From: a virus | IMG/VR virus record: IMGVR_UViG_3300010885_040738 | Span: 1 to 64,000 of that record | Strand: one strand, 5' to 3' | DNA: 64,000 bases | In this document: one piece after another, positions 44,001 to 53,268 of the stretch | Layout: each line of letters begins with the position of its first letter | Numbering within the stretch: the first letter of the stretch is position 1 | Position numbers and translations under genes: made by a program | The notes under the pieces: generated by a model | Told to the model about the DNA's origin: nothing | What the model saw: the letters and a program-made list of their open reading frames with translations, nothing else | Database searches by the model: none

Positions 44001-44521
44001 TGCTTTGGCTTCTGAGCCTTATTCCTGCGTTCCGGAACCTGCAGAATCTTTGCCAGATGCAGGCCCGGCAGATAGAAGAGCTTCGGCACGATGCCGCTAC
44101 GGCTGGCTCCATGCAGGACTCACTGGCTGACTGCAGGATTCGCGAAAGCGTATTGCAGGACGAAGCGATTACACTTCGCGAGCAAATTGGGCAACTCAGC
44201 ACCGAGAAGCTTATCCTGCAGGACCGCTTGGACAGTTCTCTTCAGGATCATGATCAAATGTGGTCAATGATAAGGGAGTCTCTCGACGGGGAGCGTATGG
44301 CTCTACGAACGCAGGTCAATCACGCAGTTGCCCGCGCCGGCGGTGGCGTTCCGTATCCGGATGCGCACCAGATGCCGGCGTCGGCCGTACCGCAAAAGCG
44401 CGAGGTCGGTCCTGTAGGTCGCCGAAGCCGATTGCTGTATTCAGAAGCATCAGCGGCGCATGACCGAAGGTTCATTCAGGACATGATGACGCCGCCGCAA
44501 GTTGAGGAAATGCCGACCTAG
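44000..44521 (+). CDS. Membrane-anchored coiled-coil protein (173 aa)
   Basis: ATG 44000. The N-terminus is hydrophobic (L-W-L-L-S-L-I-P-A-F), then a coiled coil (about 20-105, E-E-L-R-H-D-A, L-R-E-Q-I-G-Q-L), then a flexible basic tail. It lies between head genes, so it may be an internal virion protein or a scaffold accessory. Confidence 0.55.
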   Translation: MLWLLSLIPAFRNLQNLCQMQARQIEELRHDAATAGSMQDSLADCRIRESVLQDEAITLREQIGQLSTEKLILQDRLDSSLQDHDQMWSMIRESLDGERMALRTQVNHAVARAGGGVPYPDAHQMPASAVPQKREVGPVGRRSRLLYSEASAAHDRRFIQDMMTPPQVEEMPT

Positions 44522-44592
44522 CCTGCACGCAGGCATCAGGTTGGAATAGAATCAATTCATGGGCTTCGTGAAGCAATCCCCGAGAGACAATA

Positions 44593-46920
44593 ATGGCTGA
44601 AATCCTCGGTGAGGCTCCGGAAGCCCTTTCCAATTCCGAAATCATCAAACGGTACGGCAGTCATTTGGACGTGGTTACCAAGGCGGCGACCGACCCAACG
44701 TATGACTTTGAACGAAGCATTCTGATCTCGCAGGCGCGCCAGCAGTGGCTGATGGTCAAGGGAAACCCGAACCCTGTCCTTGGCTGGGGGCCCAGCGACT
44801 ACGGCGGGCAGCAGGCGTCCTGGATTCCGTTTGACTACACGTCTTCGCAGGAAGAGACCGGCGCGGACGTCAAACTCTGTCCTCCGATCAACTTCATTGG
44901 CGGCGACTGCTTTAAGTTTATGGCCGTGATGGGGTCATCCTCTCCCAGGGTCAAAGGTGTGGCTGACGATCTCCGCGATCAGGGCGATATTGCAACAGCT
45001 TACTGTGCCGACACCAACATCCGGGACCTGTGGATCAAGAACAAGATTGACCGGCTCTGGAAGATTGCCGCATTCCATATGTACACCACGGGGCCGTGCT
45101 TCATGCGCGGCTACTGGAATACCGACAAGGTGAAGTACGGCGAGACGCAGGAACCGAAGATCGAGATTGTCTTTGGCGAGGACGGCGTTCCGATACCAAA
45201 GGTCGTCGGGACGCAGTCTTATGCGAACGGCGATGCCGAAGTAAGCTTTCACAGCGTCCTGGAAGTCACGATTCCGTGGGAAGCGAAAGAGCTTCGTGGG
45301 AACTTCCTCTGCTGCGAGCGCATGCTGTCCAAATGGGCGCTTCTTGCAAAGTACCCGGGAAAAAATGATGAGCCAGGGCCTTTGGATCAGTATCGCGGTG
45401 GCGACGTTCCTGACGACAAGATGAGCGGGGCGACGGTTGCGGCGCAAGAAGCGAAGACGGCGACGTCAAACCCATCAATGACGGCGCAGAGCAAGCGGCC
45501 GGACACGTGGCGGTTTACGGAGTGGTGGGTTCCTCCGTATCTCTACGAGGCGGTAACGTCAGGGGAGGCGCGGGAGGTTCTGAAGCGCCAGTTTTCCCGC
45601 GGGCTGTATATTGCACGAGTAGGATCTGTTGTTGTCGAGATTGAAGAGCGCGAAGTCACCGACGAATGGACGGTTTGTGGCGTCAACCGCGGTGAGAAGA
45701 TCATGGAGCGGCCGGTGTGCGCCGACAACGTCCCAATCCAGCGCGCCATCAACGACCTCATGGGGATGGCGATCGAAACCATTCTTCGGGCGATCACCCA
45801 GACCATTATTGATAACCAGCTCATTGACCGCCAGGCGATGAGCACCCGGGAGGCAATCCCGGCGGAAATGATTCTGACGGCGATGCCGCCGGAAGGTGAT
45901 CTTCGAGCCAAGATCTTCCAGATCCCGCCGGCCCACCTGAGCGATCAGGCATTGCCGCTGCTGAATCTGATGCGGTCCATGGGGCAGGATATTTCTGGCG
46001 TGCGTCCGGAACTGTCTGGCGGTGGCCAGCCGACCAGCACGTACCGCGAGGCGAAGCAGCGGAAGGATCAGGCGTTGGCCCAGCTGGCGCCACAAGCGCA
46101 GGCAATGCGGGATGCGGCTGAGGATCTGGGGAAGATTCTTGTGAATCTCCGGGCAAAGTACGGCTCCGGAATTGTCAAGTCTCAGCGACGTGGCGCGTAT
46201 GGCGTCGAGACTGACGTCGCGAACATGGAAGACCTGAAGGAAACTGGTTGGCATCCGGAATCGGATGACCAGTTTCCGTTGACGCTTTCCGACAAGCGCG
46301 ATTCGGTTTACAGTCTAATCAAAGAGATGCCGCCGGAAGTTCAGGCGTTCCTCGGCGTTCTCGATGTTCTCAACGTTGAGGAGCTTTGCGAACTGCTGCA
46401 GGTCCCCGGTTTCCAAAGCGCGATCGCGGACCAAAAGAAGAAGACGCTGGCCGAGATTGACGAGCTTATGGCACAGGAGCCGGTTATGCAGGAACCTGGC
46501 CCCGACGGTCAGGTTCCGCCGGCAAAGTCATCTATTCCGATTGACCCGTACGATAACCATCAGGTTGCGGCGGCCGTTAAGTCGCGCTGGCTGATTGCGA
46601 ACCAGCAGGTGAAGGGTACGCCTGGCTTTGCCAACGTGGAAGCGTCGTGGACCGAGCAAAATGAAATGGCGCAACCGCCGCAGCCGCCTCCGCCTCCGCC
46701 GGTAAAGGGCAGCTTGTCAATGAGCGCCAAGCTTGAGGACTTCCCGAACCTAATGCCGCAGGTGATGGAGGCGGCCGGCATGCAGCCACCGCCTCCGCCA
46801 GCACCAACGCCGCAACAGCCGCTGGCTGGTGGGCCACAAAACCTGACTGGAGCAATGACACCGGATGCAAACCTACAGCCGCTCCCCGCGGGCCCCCAAC
46901 CTCCCCAGGGGGCGATGTAA
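44593..46920 (+). CDS. Portal protein, P22-like size
   Basis: 775 residues. The D-x-x-x-D/W-rich centre (S-D-Y-G-G-Q-Q-A-S-W, E-W-W-V-P-P-Y-L), a helical stem region around 430-480, and a long helical C-terminus with a Pro-rich tail (about 690-775, P-P-P-P) fit a large podovirus portal. It follows the large terminase by four genes and precedes the scaffold and capsid genes. It forms the dodecameric ring for DNA entry. Confidence 0.75.
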   Translation: MAEILGEAPEALSNSEIIKRYGSHLDVVTKAATDPTYDFERSILISQARQQWLMVKGNPNPVLGWGPSDYGGQQASWIPFDYTSSQEETGADVKLCPPINFIGGDCFKFMAVMGSSSPRVKGVADDLRDQGDIATAYCADTNIRDLWIKNKIDRLWKIAAFHMYTTGPCFMRGYWNTDKVKYGETQEPKIEIVFGEDGVPIPKVVGTQSYANGDAEVSFHSVLEVTIPWEAKELRGNFLCCERMLSKWALLAKYPGKNDEPGPLDQYRGGDVPDDKMSGATVAAQEAKTATSNPSMTAQSKRPDTWRFTEWWVPPYLYEAVTSGEAREVLKRQFSRGLYIARVGSVVVEIEEREVTDEWTVCGVNRGEKIMERPVCADNVPIQRAINDLMGMAIETILRAITQTIIDNQLIDRQAMSTREAIPAEMILTAMPPEGDLRAKIFQIPPAHLSDQALPLLNLMRSMGQDISGVRPELSGGGQPTSTYREAKQRKDQALAQLAPQAQAMRDAAEDLGKILVNLRAKYGSGIVKSQRRGAYGVETDVANMEDLKETGWHPESDDQFPLTLSDKRDSVYSLIKEMPPEVQAFLGVLDVLNVEELCELLQVPGFQSAIADQKKKTLAEIDELMAQEPVMQEPGPDGQVPPAKSSIPIDPYDNHQVAAAVKSRWLIANQQVKGTPGFANVEASWTEQNEMAQPPQPPPPPPVKGSLSMSAKLEDFPNLMPQVMEAAGMQPPPPPAPTPQQPLAGGPQNLTGAMTPDANLQPLPAGPQPPQGAM

Positions 46921-46921
46921 G

Positions 46922-47473
46922 GTGGTCGGGAAGTACGGGCAGAAGAAGCCGAAGACCGAGCACAGCTTTTCTTCGACGCAGGTAAACCTGACAGGCCCGG
47001 CGAAGGATGCTGTGATTGCGATGGCCAAGGCTATCCCGAGCAGGGAGCTGGCGGAAGATGGCCGCGAGGACACTCCCCACACAACAGTAAAGTACGGGTT
47101 GCATTTTCGCAGCCCCAGCGCAAGACTGCGGCGAGTGATTCAGGAGTTCGGCGTCATTACGGCGACTCTCGGGAAGACGAGCTTGTTCCAGAACGATGAT
47201 GCGGACGTGCTGAAAGTAGACGTTGACTCTACAGATCTTCACCGGCTGAATGCGCTGGTGTCGAAGGTGATTCCGACACACACGACTCACCCGACCTACA
47301 TCCCGCACGTGACGATTGCGTACCTCAAGCCCGGGCTGGGCAAGAAATATGCTGGGCGTGACGATCTCGCCGGGCGCAAGTTGCAGTTCGACAGTGTCCT
47401 GTTCTCAGGTAAAGACGGGCACGTGGAAGAAATTAAGCTGGGCAGTAAACGTGCTTATCGAGCGGTCGCGTAA
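46922..47473 (+). CDS. 2H phosphoesterase (LigT-like)
   Basis: 183 residues from GTG 46922, just after the portal stop. Two H-x-T motifs, H53-T-T and H129-V-T, with hydrophobic neighbours (T-V-K-Y-G-L, I-A-Y-L) define the 2H fold. Relatives cleave 2',3'-cyclic phosphates or, in phage Acb1, cyclic oligonucleotide signals of CBASS. A head-module gene next to the portal could carry such an anti-defence role, or a virion function (inference). Confidence 0.75.
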   Translation: MVGKYGQKKPKTEHSFSSTQVNLTGPAKDAVIAMAKAIPSRELAEDGREDTPHTTVKYGLHFRSPSARLRRVIQEFGVITATLGKTSLFQNDDADVLKVDVDSTDLHRLNALVSKVIPTHTTHPTYIPHVTIAYLKPGLGKKYAGRDDLAGRKLQFDSVLFSGKDGHVEEIKLGSKRAYRAVA

Positions 47474-47721
47474 TGCCAGAGATCAAGAACACGAAAAAGC
47501 AAGCCTGCGGCAACTTTCACTGCGATGCCCGTGCATGGGATGCCTACATTCAGTGCTGGCCCTTCGACGCGAAGATGTGTTCTCATTGCGGCGACGTCTG
47601 GGTTGGTTGGGGCTGGCTAAAGCAGGCGGTATTTAACGTGTTTTTCAGCTGGTGGTGGTCCGGTGCCGTGCTGGTTAATTGCGGTGAAAATGAGATTGAT
47701 GTTGACGCCGGGCAGGATTAG
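47473..47721 (+). CDS. Small Trp/Cys-rich protein (82 aa)
   Basis: ATG 47473 (TAATG). C-G-N-F-H-C near 12-17 and C-S-H-C near 36-39 form a zinc site. A Trp/Phe-rich stretch (W-L-K-Q-A-V-F-N-V-F-F-S-W-W-W) is hydrophobic and could touch a membrane. No family recognised. Confidence 0.55.
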   Translation: MPEIKNTKKQACGNFHCDARAWDAYIQCWPFDAKMCSHCGDVWVGWGWLKQAVFNVFFSWWWSGAVLVNCGENEIDVDAGQD

Positions 47722-47778
47722 GACACTACCCCCTTTCTTTTGTGCAAGATTGTAGTAGACTCTCAGTAACGACCATTT

Positions 47779-49299
47779 ATGGAATTCAATAGCACATCAG
47801 ACATGCTTTCGGCGATCCCGGCAGACATCATGGGGGACCTCGCGGCCCCGCCTGTTGCAGATGCCGGCGGTTCCGGCCAGGATGAAGGGTATCTTGGCAA
47901 TGAGCCTGATGATGCCGCTGACCCCGTAGATGACGGCGTAATTGACGACTCGCCGGTTGACGATGAGACTGAAGACGAAGCCGACGAGCCGACTGACGAT
48001 GAGCCTGCCGAGGAGCCTGCTAATGAAGAGCCGGTTGCGGATGCGAAAGTTGCGAAAGATGACGCGAAGCCGGCGGAAGATCTCCCGGAAGGTGTAAGCC
48101 GCGGGAAGGACCGCTCGGGCAAACCCGGCCTGTTCGTTAAAGAAGCCCGATGGGAAGTGATCCACGGGAATCATAAGCTGGCGCAGGATGCTGCGGCCCT
48201 GATCGGTGAGCCATTGACGCTGGACGCGCTCAAGACGCGGGAAGCCGCGCTGGTGGCAAACGATCGGCTATGGAATGACTTGGCGTCCGGAGATGCCACG
48301 GTTCAGGGCAATGTCGTAGACGCTTTCCTTGAGCAGATGAAGTCGGCCGTTGAGTCTGGCGAAGTTGCGGGAGACCCATCGGTTTCATTTGCAACCGTGA
48401 TGTACGAGAAGCTTCGCGATAGTGCGCCGGATGCGTATGCGTCCCTGCGTCTGCAGGCCGCTAAGGATTTGATGTCGGAGATGTACGCTGAGGCTGCTTC
48501 TCTGGGCAATGTTGACCTGTCACGGTCGATGAACTATCTCGCCATGCAAATGGCCGGCGTAAAACCAAAAGACGCCAGCATGACTCCTGAACAGTACGTT
48601 GACTACGCAAGGTCGACGGTGAAGGATGCTGGCCTGCCGTTTTACGGTGACGACGAATTACCCGCTCTGGCCGCAAAGCCAGGGCCCGCTGCTGACCCGC
48701 GGGACCGGCGCATTGCCGAGTTGGAAGCCAAGGTTAATCAGGGTACACAGGGCGATCCTGCTGCACAGCATAAAGCCTGGCGTGATACCCACGTGAAAGA
48801 AGTAAATACTGCGCTTTTTGACGACGCCATAACACCGGCCTTGGCGACCGTCCAGAAGTCGTGGGAGAAATTCCCGCAAGATTATGATCGCCTCGTGGTC
48901 AAGCCGCTGCACAGCGAAGTCCGCGACGTGATTCGTAAAGATGCGGCATTCAACCAAAGGGTTGGCGAGTTACAGGCCCGAGCTCAGCGTGCGGCATCTG
49001 CAGAGGTGCGCACCAGAATCGGCGACCAAATCCGTCAGGCTTTTGTAAATCGTGGCAAGCTGGCAGTGGAACAGGTCAAAGGACCAATTCTGCAGTTTGC
49101 CGTGGACTCGCTGAAGGGCCGAAGCGAAACAACTCACCAGCGCCGTGAAGGCGCTCAACAACGCACCGCCCCGAAGGGCAGTAGCGCACCGGTTCGCACC
49201 TCGGCCGTCCCTGATATTCCGCAGTTCGCGAATAACACGTTCGACCCAAAGGTAGCAGCAAGTCAGGCAGCAAAGTACTTGGCTTCACTGCGAAACTAA
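47779..49299 (+). CDS. Scaffold-like protein
   Basis: 506 residues directly before the capsid gene. The N-terminal 110 residues are extremely acidic (repeats of D-E-P, E-E-P). The middle and C-terminal parts are helical, with coiled-coil stretches near 300-420. Acidic N-terminus, helical body and position are typical of scaffolds, which guide procapsid assembly and leave before maturation. A TAGACT box and a GTGCAAGATT half-site lie upstream (47743-47770). Confidence 0.6.
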   Translation: MEFNSTSDMLSAIPADIMGDLAAPPVADAGGSGQDEGYLGNEPDDAADPVDDGVIDDSPVDDETEDEADEPTDDEPAEEPANEEPVADAKVAKDDAKPAEDLPEGVSRGKDRSGKPGLFVKEARWEVIHGNHKLAQDAAALIGEPLTLDALKTREAALVANDRLWNDLASGDATVQGNVVDAFLEQMKSAVESGEVAGDPSVSFATVMYEKLRDSAPDAYASLRLQAAKDLMSEMYAEAASLGNVDLSRSMNYLAMQMAGVKPKDASMTPEQYVDYARSTVKDAGLPFYGDDELPALAAKPGPAADPRDRRIAELEAKVNQGTQGDPAAQHKAWRDTHVKEVNTALFDDAITPALATVQKSWEKFPQDYDRLVVKPLHSEVRDVIRKDAAFNQRVGELQARAQRAASAEVRTRIGDQIRQAFVNRGKLAVEQVKGPILQFAVDSLKGRSETTHQRREGAQQRTAPKGSSAPVRTSAVPDIPQFANNTFDPKVAASQAAKYLASLRN

Positions 49300-49321
49300 C
49301 CGGCCTACGTCTCACGAGCAG

Positions 49322-50617
49322 GTGCGTGAGGATACTAAATTGGCTTCAAATACGCTTTGGCAGCAGTCCGAGATCGTTCGGACAAAGCTTTTTCCTTTCT
49401 GGGCAACTGCGGACTTCAAGGTCCTCACCGATTTCATCGCAAAAGGCGAAGTGGAAATCGTCGGAGAACGCGATTACCGCATCCCGTTTAAGACCACGTT
49501 TGGTGGCCGAGTAGGTCACTACGACAATCAGCTTGGCGACATGGGGCGCGGTTCGTCTCCCCAGGGCAACGTCATGCTGCAGTCGTTCTACAGCCTGCGC
49601 ATCAACTTCGAGTTTGACATGATGCAGATCAAGGCAACGACCAGCAAGAAGCAGGCTGTTCAGAATCCTTTCGTTCAGTGCATCTCGGAAGGCTTCCGCG
49701 AATTCGAGCTGATCTGGGACAAGATCATTCACGGCAACGGCACCGCCGTCCTCGGGACTTCCAATGCCTACTCAACCGGCACCGGCGTTTCGGTCTACAC
49801 CCTGACCAACACGTTTGGCGTCCAGTTGCTCCGTCGCGGCCAGTTCTACACGATCTACGATTCGACCCTCACCACGGTCAAGTCCAACGGCGTGCTTTAC
49901 GCGGCTCAGATCAACACTCAGGCGCGCACGCTGACCATGAGCGGCATCGTTCCCGGCGGCGCGTCCGGCGATCTGATCTGCTTTGAAGGTGTCACCGGTG
50001 CGACTCCGGCCGGCCCCCGCGGCTTGGCTTACTGGGTCTCTGCGGCCGCTTCCGGAACCACGGCCGGCATCAACCGGGCGACGGAAAACCAGATCATCTC
50101 GAAGTCGGTCTCCGGCACCAACGGGCTGACGGTCGACGTGGTCATGGCGCTTCACGATCGCATCCAGATGGATCGCGGCGAAGTTCCCAACTTGATGGGT
50201 GTCGTCGGCAACGCGCAGCGCGCCTACGCCTACACCCAGATGGAAGCCATCCAGATGTCGCTGATCGAAAACGGCGACAAGCAGGCCGGTCTGTTCGACC
50301 GCTTGCCCAAGCTGAAGGGCAAGAAGTTCTTCATGTGGGGTGACGTTCCGCACTACGTTGACATCCATGCGGATGCGACCACTGCGTACTACGTCTGCCC
50401 CGAAGACTTTGGCCGCGCCCAGCTCGCTCCCACCGGGTTCTTCGAGACTCCCGGCAAGAGCGGTCAGGATGCTCGCTTCATCCAGCTTTACGGCTCGTCC
50501 GGTGGCCCGGCAGCGGGTGTCTGGTTCGGCATGACCAAGGACCAGGACATTTACTGCACAAATTCCGGCCAGCAGGGTTTAGTCACATCCCTTCCGCTCG
50601 GGTCGCTTTACGCCTAA
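49322..50617 (+). CDS. Major capsid protein
   Basis: 431 residues (GTG 49322) or 425 (TTG 49340, better spaced from GAGG). E-I-V-G-E-R-D-Y-R-I-P-F near 41-56, an N-arm and G-G-R-V-G turn, and a C-terminal G-V-W-F-G-M-T-K-D-Q-D fit an HK97-fold capsid. Residues about 160-250 (Y-T-L-T-N-T-F-G, A-R-T-L-T-M-S-G) look like an inserted beta domain. A strong terminator follows, as for highly expressed capsid genes. Confidence 0.8.
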   Translation: MREDTKLASNTLWQQSEIVRTKLFPFWATADFKVLTDFIAKGEVEIVGERDYRIPFKTTFGGRVGHYDNQLGDMGRGSSPQGNVMLQSFYSLRINFEFDMMQIKATTSKKQAVQNPFVQCISEGFREFELIWDKIIHGNGTAVLGTSNAYSTGTGVSVYTLTNTFGVQLLRRGQFYTIYDSTLTTVKSNGVLYAAQINTQARTLTMSGIVPGGASGDLICFEGVTGATPAGPRGLAYWVSAAASGTTAGINRATENQIISKSVSGTNGLTVDVVMALHDRIQMDRGEVPNLMGVVGNAQRAYAYTQMEAIQMSLIENGDKQAGLFDRLPKLKGKKFFMWGDVPHYVDIHADATTAYYVCPEDFGRAQLAPTGFFETPGKSGQDARFIQLYGSSGGPAAGVWFGMTKDQDIYCTNSGQQGLVTSLPLGSLYA

Positions 50618-50631
50618 GCGGTTTCTCTCGG

Positions 50632-50663
50632 GAGGGGGTCGCAAGGCCCCCTCTCTTTCTTTT
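50632..50663 (+). terminator. Rho-independent terminator after the capsid gene
   Basis: GAGGGGG/CCCCCTC stem (50632-50638 with 50647-50653), 8-nt loop, then a T-rich run. Confidence 0.85.
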
Positions 50664-50679
50664 GATTTGGAAAGGCACC

Positions 50680-50814
50680 ATGCAGTCAGAAACGCCACTC
50701 TCGGAACAAGTAACGGAAGCGATGCAGGTCGCTGATGCGGCCATGGCGGCCGACATGCAGAGCGTAATCACTCGCGCAAACGCTGAGGACGGGGAGCAAC
50801 CGGATAATGCGTAA
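50680..50814 (+). CDS. Micro-protein (44 aa)
   Basis: ATG 50680 with GGAAAGG upstream. Helical acidic peptide (L-S-E-Q-V-T-E-A-M-Q-V-A-D-A). The next gene starts inside its last codons. No family recognised. Confidence 0.55.
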   Translation: MQSETPLSEQVTEAMQVADAAMAADMQSVITRANAEDGEQPDNA

Positions 50815-51418
50815 CGCAATAGTAGACCACCTGAACCGTCGCCTTGGCGAATCGCTGGGGTACGTCAACTGCGGCACGCTTCCGCGCTTTGCCTGGAAGT
50901 GGGCCCCTGACGAATCTCATTTTGTTTACGACAGCGACAATCGTACTGTAGTCAGGAAGACGTGGGCGGACCGACTGGCGGCCGACGGGAAGCCGATTGG
51001 ACGGGCGTGGGTCTTGGCGCAGTGGAAGCCGACAAAGATTGCGGACCATTGCGGATTCGGTGAAGGCATTCGCCTGGCTGTCACGGCGAGCGCAAAGTAT
51101 CAGCCTCAGTTTGAAACGGTTCTGCCCATAGGCGTGACGCCGACGGAAGAACTGAACCAGAATTATATCTGGGCTCTGGACTTTCAACTACAGAACTCGG
51201 CTGAGCACAACCCTTACGCCATGGCGAATGCACTGGCGGAGGAGAAGTACGAGGACGATGTGAACGAAGCTCAGAACGCGAAAGAGTTCCGCGAATCGTC
51301 GCTTGCGCAGTACGACAACTACGTCGGCGCGTTTGGAAACTGTTCACCTGGTACCGCCGGCGGCTTCATGTCATTTGGCGGATTCGACAACAAAAACCCG
51401 GCTGCTGCGGCGGCCTAG
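50807..51418 (+). CDS. Head-module protein of unknown function (203 aa)
   Basis: ATG 50807. F-A-W-K-W-A-P-D-E-S near 30 and W-V-L-A-Q-W-K-P near 68; helical later part (Y-E-D-D-V-N-E-A-Q-N-A-K-E-F) and a Gly/Phe-rich tail. Position suggests a head-completion protein, not proven. Confidence 0.6.
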   Translation: MRNAIVDHLNRRLGESLGYVNCGTLPRFAWKWAPDESHFVYDSDNRTVVRKTWADRLAADGKPIGRAWVLAQWKPTKIADHCGFGEGIRLAVTASAKYQPQFETVLPIGVTPTEELNQNYIWALDFQLQNSAEHNPYAMANALAEEKYEDDVNEAQNAKEFRESSLAQYDNYVGAFGNCSPGTAGGFMSFGGFDNKNPAAAAA

Positions 51419-51438
51419 AGAAAGAGTAAACGTCTAAT

Positions 51439-52209
51439 ATGACCTGCAAAATCGCATCAGTACACTTCGTACCAGTTCTTGCTGTCCGGAACTACAGGGG
51501 AGACCCGTTCATGCTGGGTGCTATTGACAAGCCTGGCGCAAACCCGGTCATTCTGGAGCTTGATGACATGGCCCAGCGGGATTCTCAGCCGTACAATGGC
51601 CAGCCGTATCGCATGCCAATCACGTATCCGGTCATGGGTGAGGAGATTGCACGCGATCTGGTTCAGGAATGGACGGAGCGCGGCCTGATGATGAGCCAGG
51701 GTTGCCACCCGGGAATCTGGGTCGTGCGCCAGCATATCCCTATCATGAATGAGGACCCGCAAAGCGGCGCCGCGATTGCCGCATTGGATGTTTTTGGCAA
51801 GCAGAAGTTTCGTCCGGCGACGCTCGAAGAGATTCAGCAGATGTGGGACGAGGATCTGGCTGCGGCACGCGCTGCAGATCTTGCCTACGCGAACGAGTGC
51901 TTCATTGCCGGGCAGAAAATTGCATCTGACGTCCGCACGGCTCACCTTGTTCCGAAGACGTACAAAACAGCGGCGATTTTCTACGGCATGGAAGCTAACT
52001 GGTCTCGGCTTGGCGCGACGGCGCTGAACACCAGTTGCCCACATTGCGGCAAGCCGACGTCGAAACTGAACTTCATTTGCGCAAGCTGCAGCCAGCCGAC
52101 GGATCTGGAACGGTGGGCTGAGTTTACGGCAAGGAAGCAGGCAGCGCTGGACGCTGTGGCTTCCCGCTTTATGAGCGCTCCGGCAGCGCAGCCAGCGATG
52201 GCCCAGTAA
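51439..52209 (+). CDS. Head-module protein with a zinc ribbon (256 aa)
   Basis: The first 60 residues are beta-rich (Y-R-G-D-P-F-M-L-G). A helical centre (about 120-170) is followed by C-P-H-C-G-K...C-A-S-C-S (about 205-222), a zinc ribbon, and an Ala-rich tail. No family recognised. Confidence 0.6.
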   Translation: MTCKIASVHFVPVLAVRNYRGDPFMLGAIDKPGANPVILELDDMAQRDSQPYNGQPYRMPITYPVMGEEIARDLVQEWTERGLMMSQGCHPGIWVVRQHIPIMNEDPQSGAAIAALDVFGKQKFRPATLEEIQQMWDEDLAAARAADLAYANECFIAGQKIASDVRTAHLVPKTYKTAAIFYGMEANWSRLGATALNTSCPHCGKPTSKLNFICASCSQPTDLERWAEFTARKQAALDAVASRFMSAPAAQPAMAQ

Positions 52210-52210
52210 A

Positions 52211-53221
52211 ATGGCATTTCCAACCAGGCTACAGGTTAAGCAGAGATTTTGGTCTTTGCTGGACGACCCTGCCGGCGTTGTCTACACGGACGCGCCGGGG
52301 CCTGGTGGGAGCCCCAGCCTATTTCAGAATGCGTTCAGCGAGGCGTACGACGTTCTGTACAGCACTATGCTGGGGCAGCAGGTCACTCGGGTTGAACAGG
52401 TAGTTGACGGCATCATTGTCCCCGTTGGGACGACTTCTATGTCGCCAGCGGAAATGGGGATTACGGATTTCGCGGATTTTGACTGGATCTCAGAACGCTC
52501 GGCTGGCAGCACTGAGAAGTTTATTGACCTCGTGGGTGAGGACCGCCTGACGCAGCGTGCGCAGACAGATCGTCTGATCGAGACAGTGTTTCAGGATGGC
52601 GCGTTCAAGTTTGTTGGCGCCACGACCGTTCGCGAGCTCCAAATGAAGTACATTGCGTCAGGTTCGGCCCCGACCCTTGATGCGACCGAGATCCGGATTG
52701 ATTCGTCGCTCAACTTCTTGGCGAACTATGCAGCTGGCACTGTCGGCAGCAATAAAGGGTACGAGCAAATGGCGGCCAAGTGCATGCTCAATGCTGTCGG
52801 GCCACGGTTTGCAAATGGCGGGGGCCCGGGCGGGATGTTGTTCTATTTGATCCAGCCCTTGGTCCGGAGCCGTCAGAACGTACCCGTGGCTCACAAGCCC
52901 TACACGACAGCGCGCCGGATCGGTGTCGGGCGCAGGACTGTCCCCTACGTGGCCGCGCAAGCCGGCACCACCGGTGGAGGCGCGCAGAACGTGCCGGTGC
53001 AGTATTCCAGCGTTGGTGGCGGCATCAGTGGTGACATTGACGGCGTGAACGCGACGTTCTGGTTGCCGGTCCCCGTGCTGAGTTTCAATCTCTACCTGAA
53101 TGGTGATTTCCAGCCGCTGAACGTGGCGTACACAGCTCTCAACAACCAGTTCACTTTCGTCGGCTCCGTTCCGCAAGTCGGAGATACAATTACCGCCGAA
53201 GTTTGGGTTGCTTACCAGTAA
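52211..53221 (+). CDS. Connector-like protein with a C-terminal D-G-V-N domain (336 aa)
   Basis: The first 250 residues are mixed alpha/beta with a helical start (L-Q-V-K-Q-R-F-W-S-L-L). The last 75 residues (G-G-I-S-G-D-I-D-G-V-N-A-T-F-W) form one copy of a beta domain also found twice in the 55045 gene and several times in the 55761 gene. Likely a head-tail connector or neck protein carrying a decoration domain. Confidence 0.55.
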   Translation: MAFPTRLQVKQRFWSLLDDPAGVVYTDAPGPGGSPSLFQNAFSEAYDVLYSTMLGQQVTRVEQVVDGIIVPVGTTSMSPAEMGITDFADFDWISERSAGSTEKFIDLVGEDRLTQRAQTDRLIETVFQDGAFKFVGATTVRELQMKYIASGSAPTLDATEIRIDSSLNFLANYAAGTVGSNKGYEQMAAKCMLNAVGPRFANGGGPGGMLFYLIQPLVRSRQNVPVAHKPYTTARRIGVGRRTVPYVAAQAGTTGGGAQNVPVQYSSVGGGISGDIDGVNATFWLPVPVLSFNLYLNGDFQPLNVAYTALNNQFTFVGSVPQVGDTITAEVWVAYQ

Positions 53222-53268
53222 GGCGTAGTCCCGTGGCGTCTGCCTGTTTTCGCTGGTAGAATAGGCCC

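Noticed and set aside
44531-44593. 13-codon leaderless frame (ATG 44560) behind a TAGAAT box before the portal
   Set aside because: No -35 box is visible and the peptide is tiny; noted but not called.
48000-49000. Need for a tape-measure gene in the acidic/helical 47779 protein
   Set aside because: Too short and placed before the capsid gene; scaffold explains it better.
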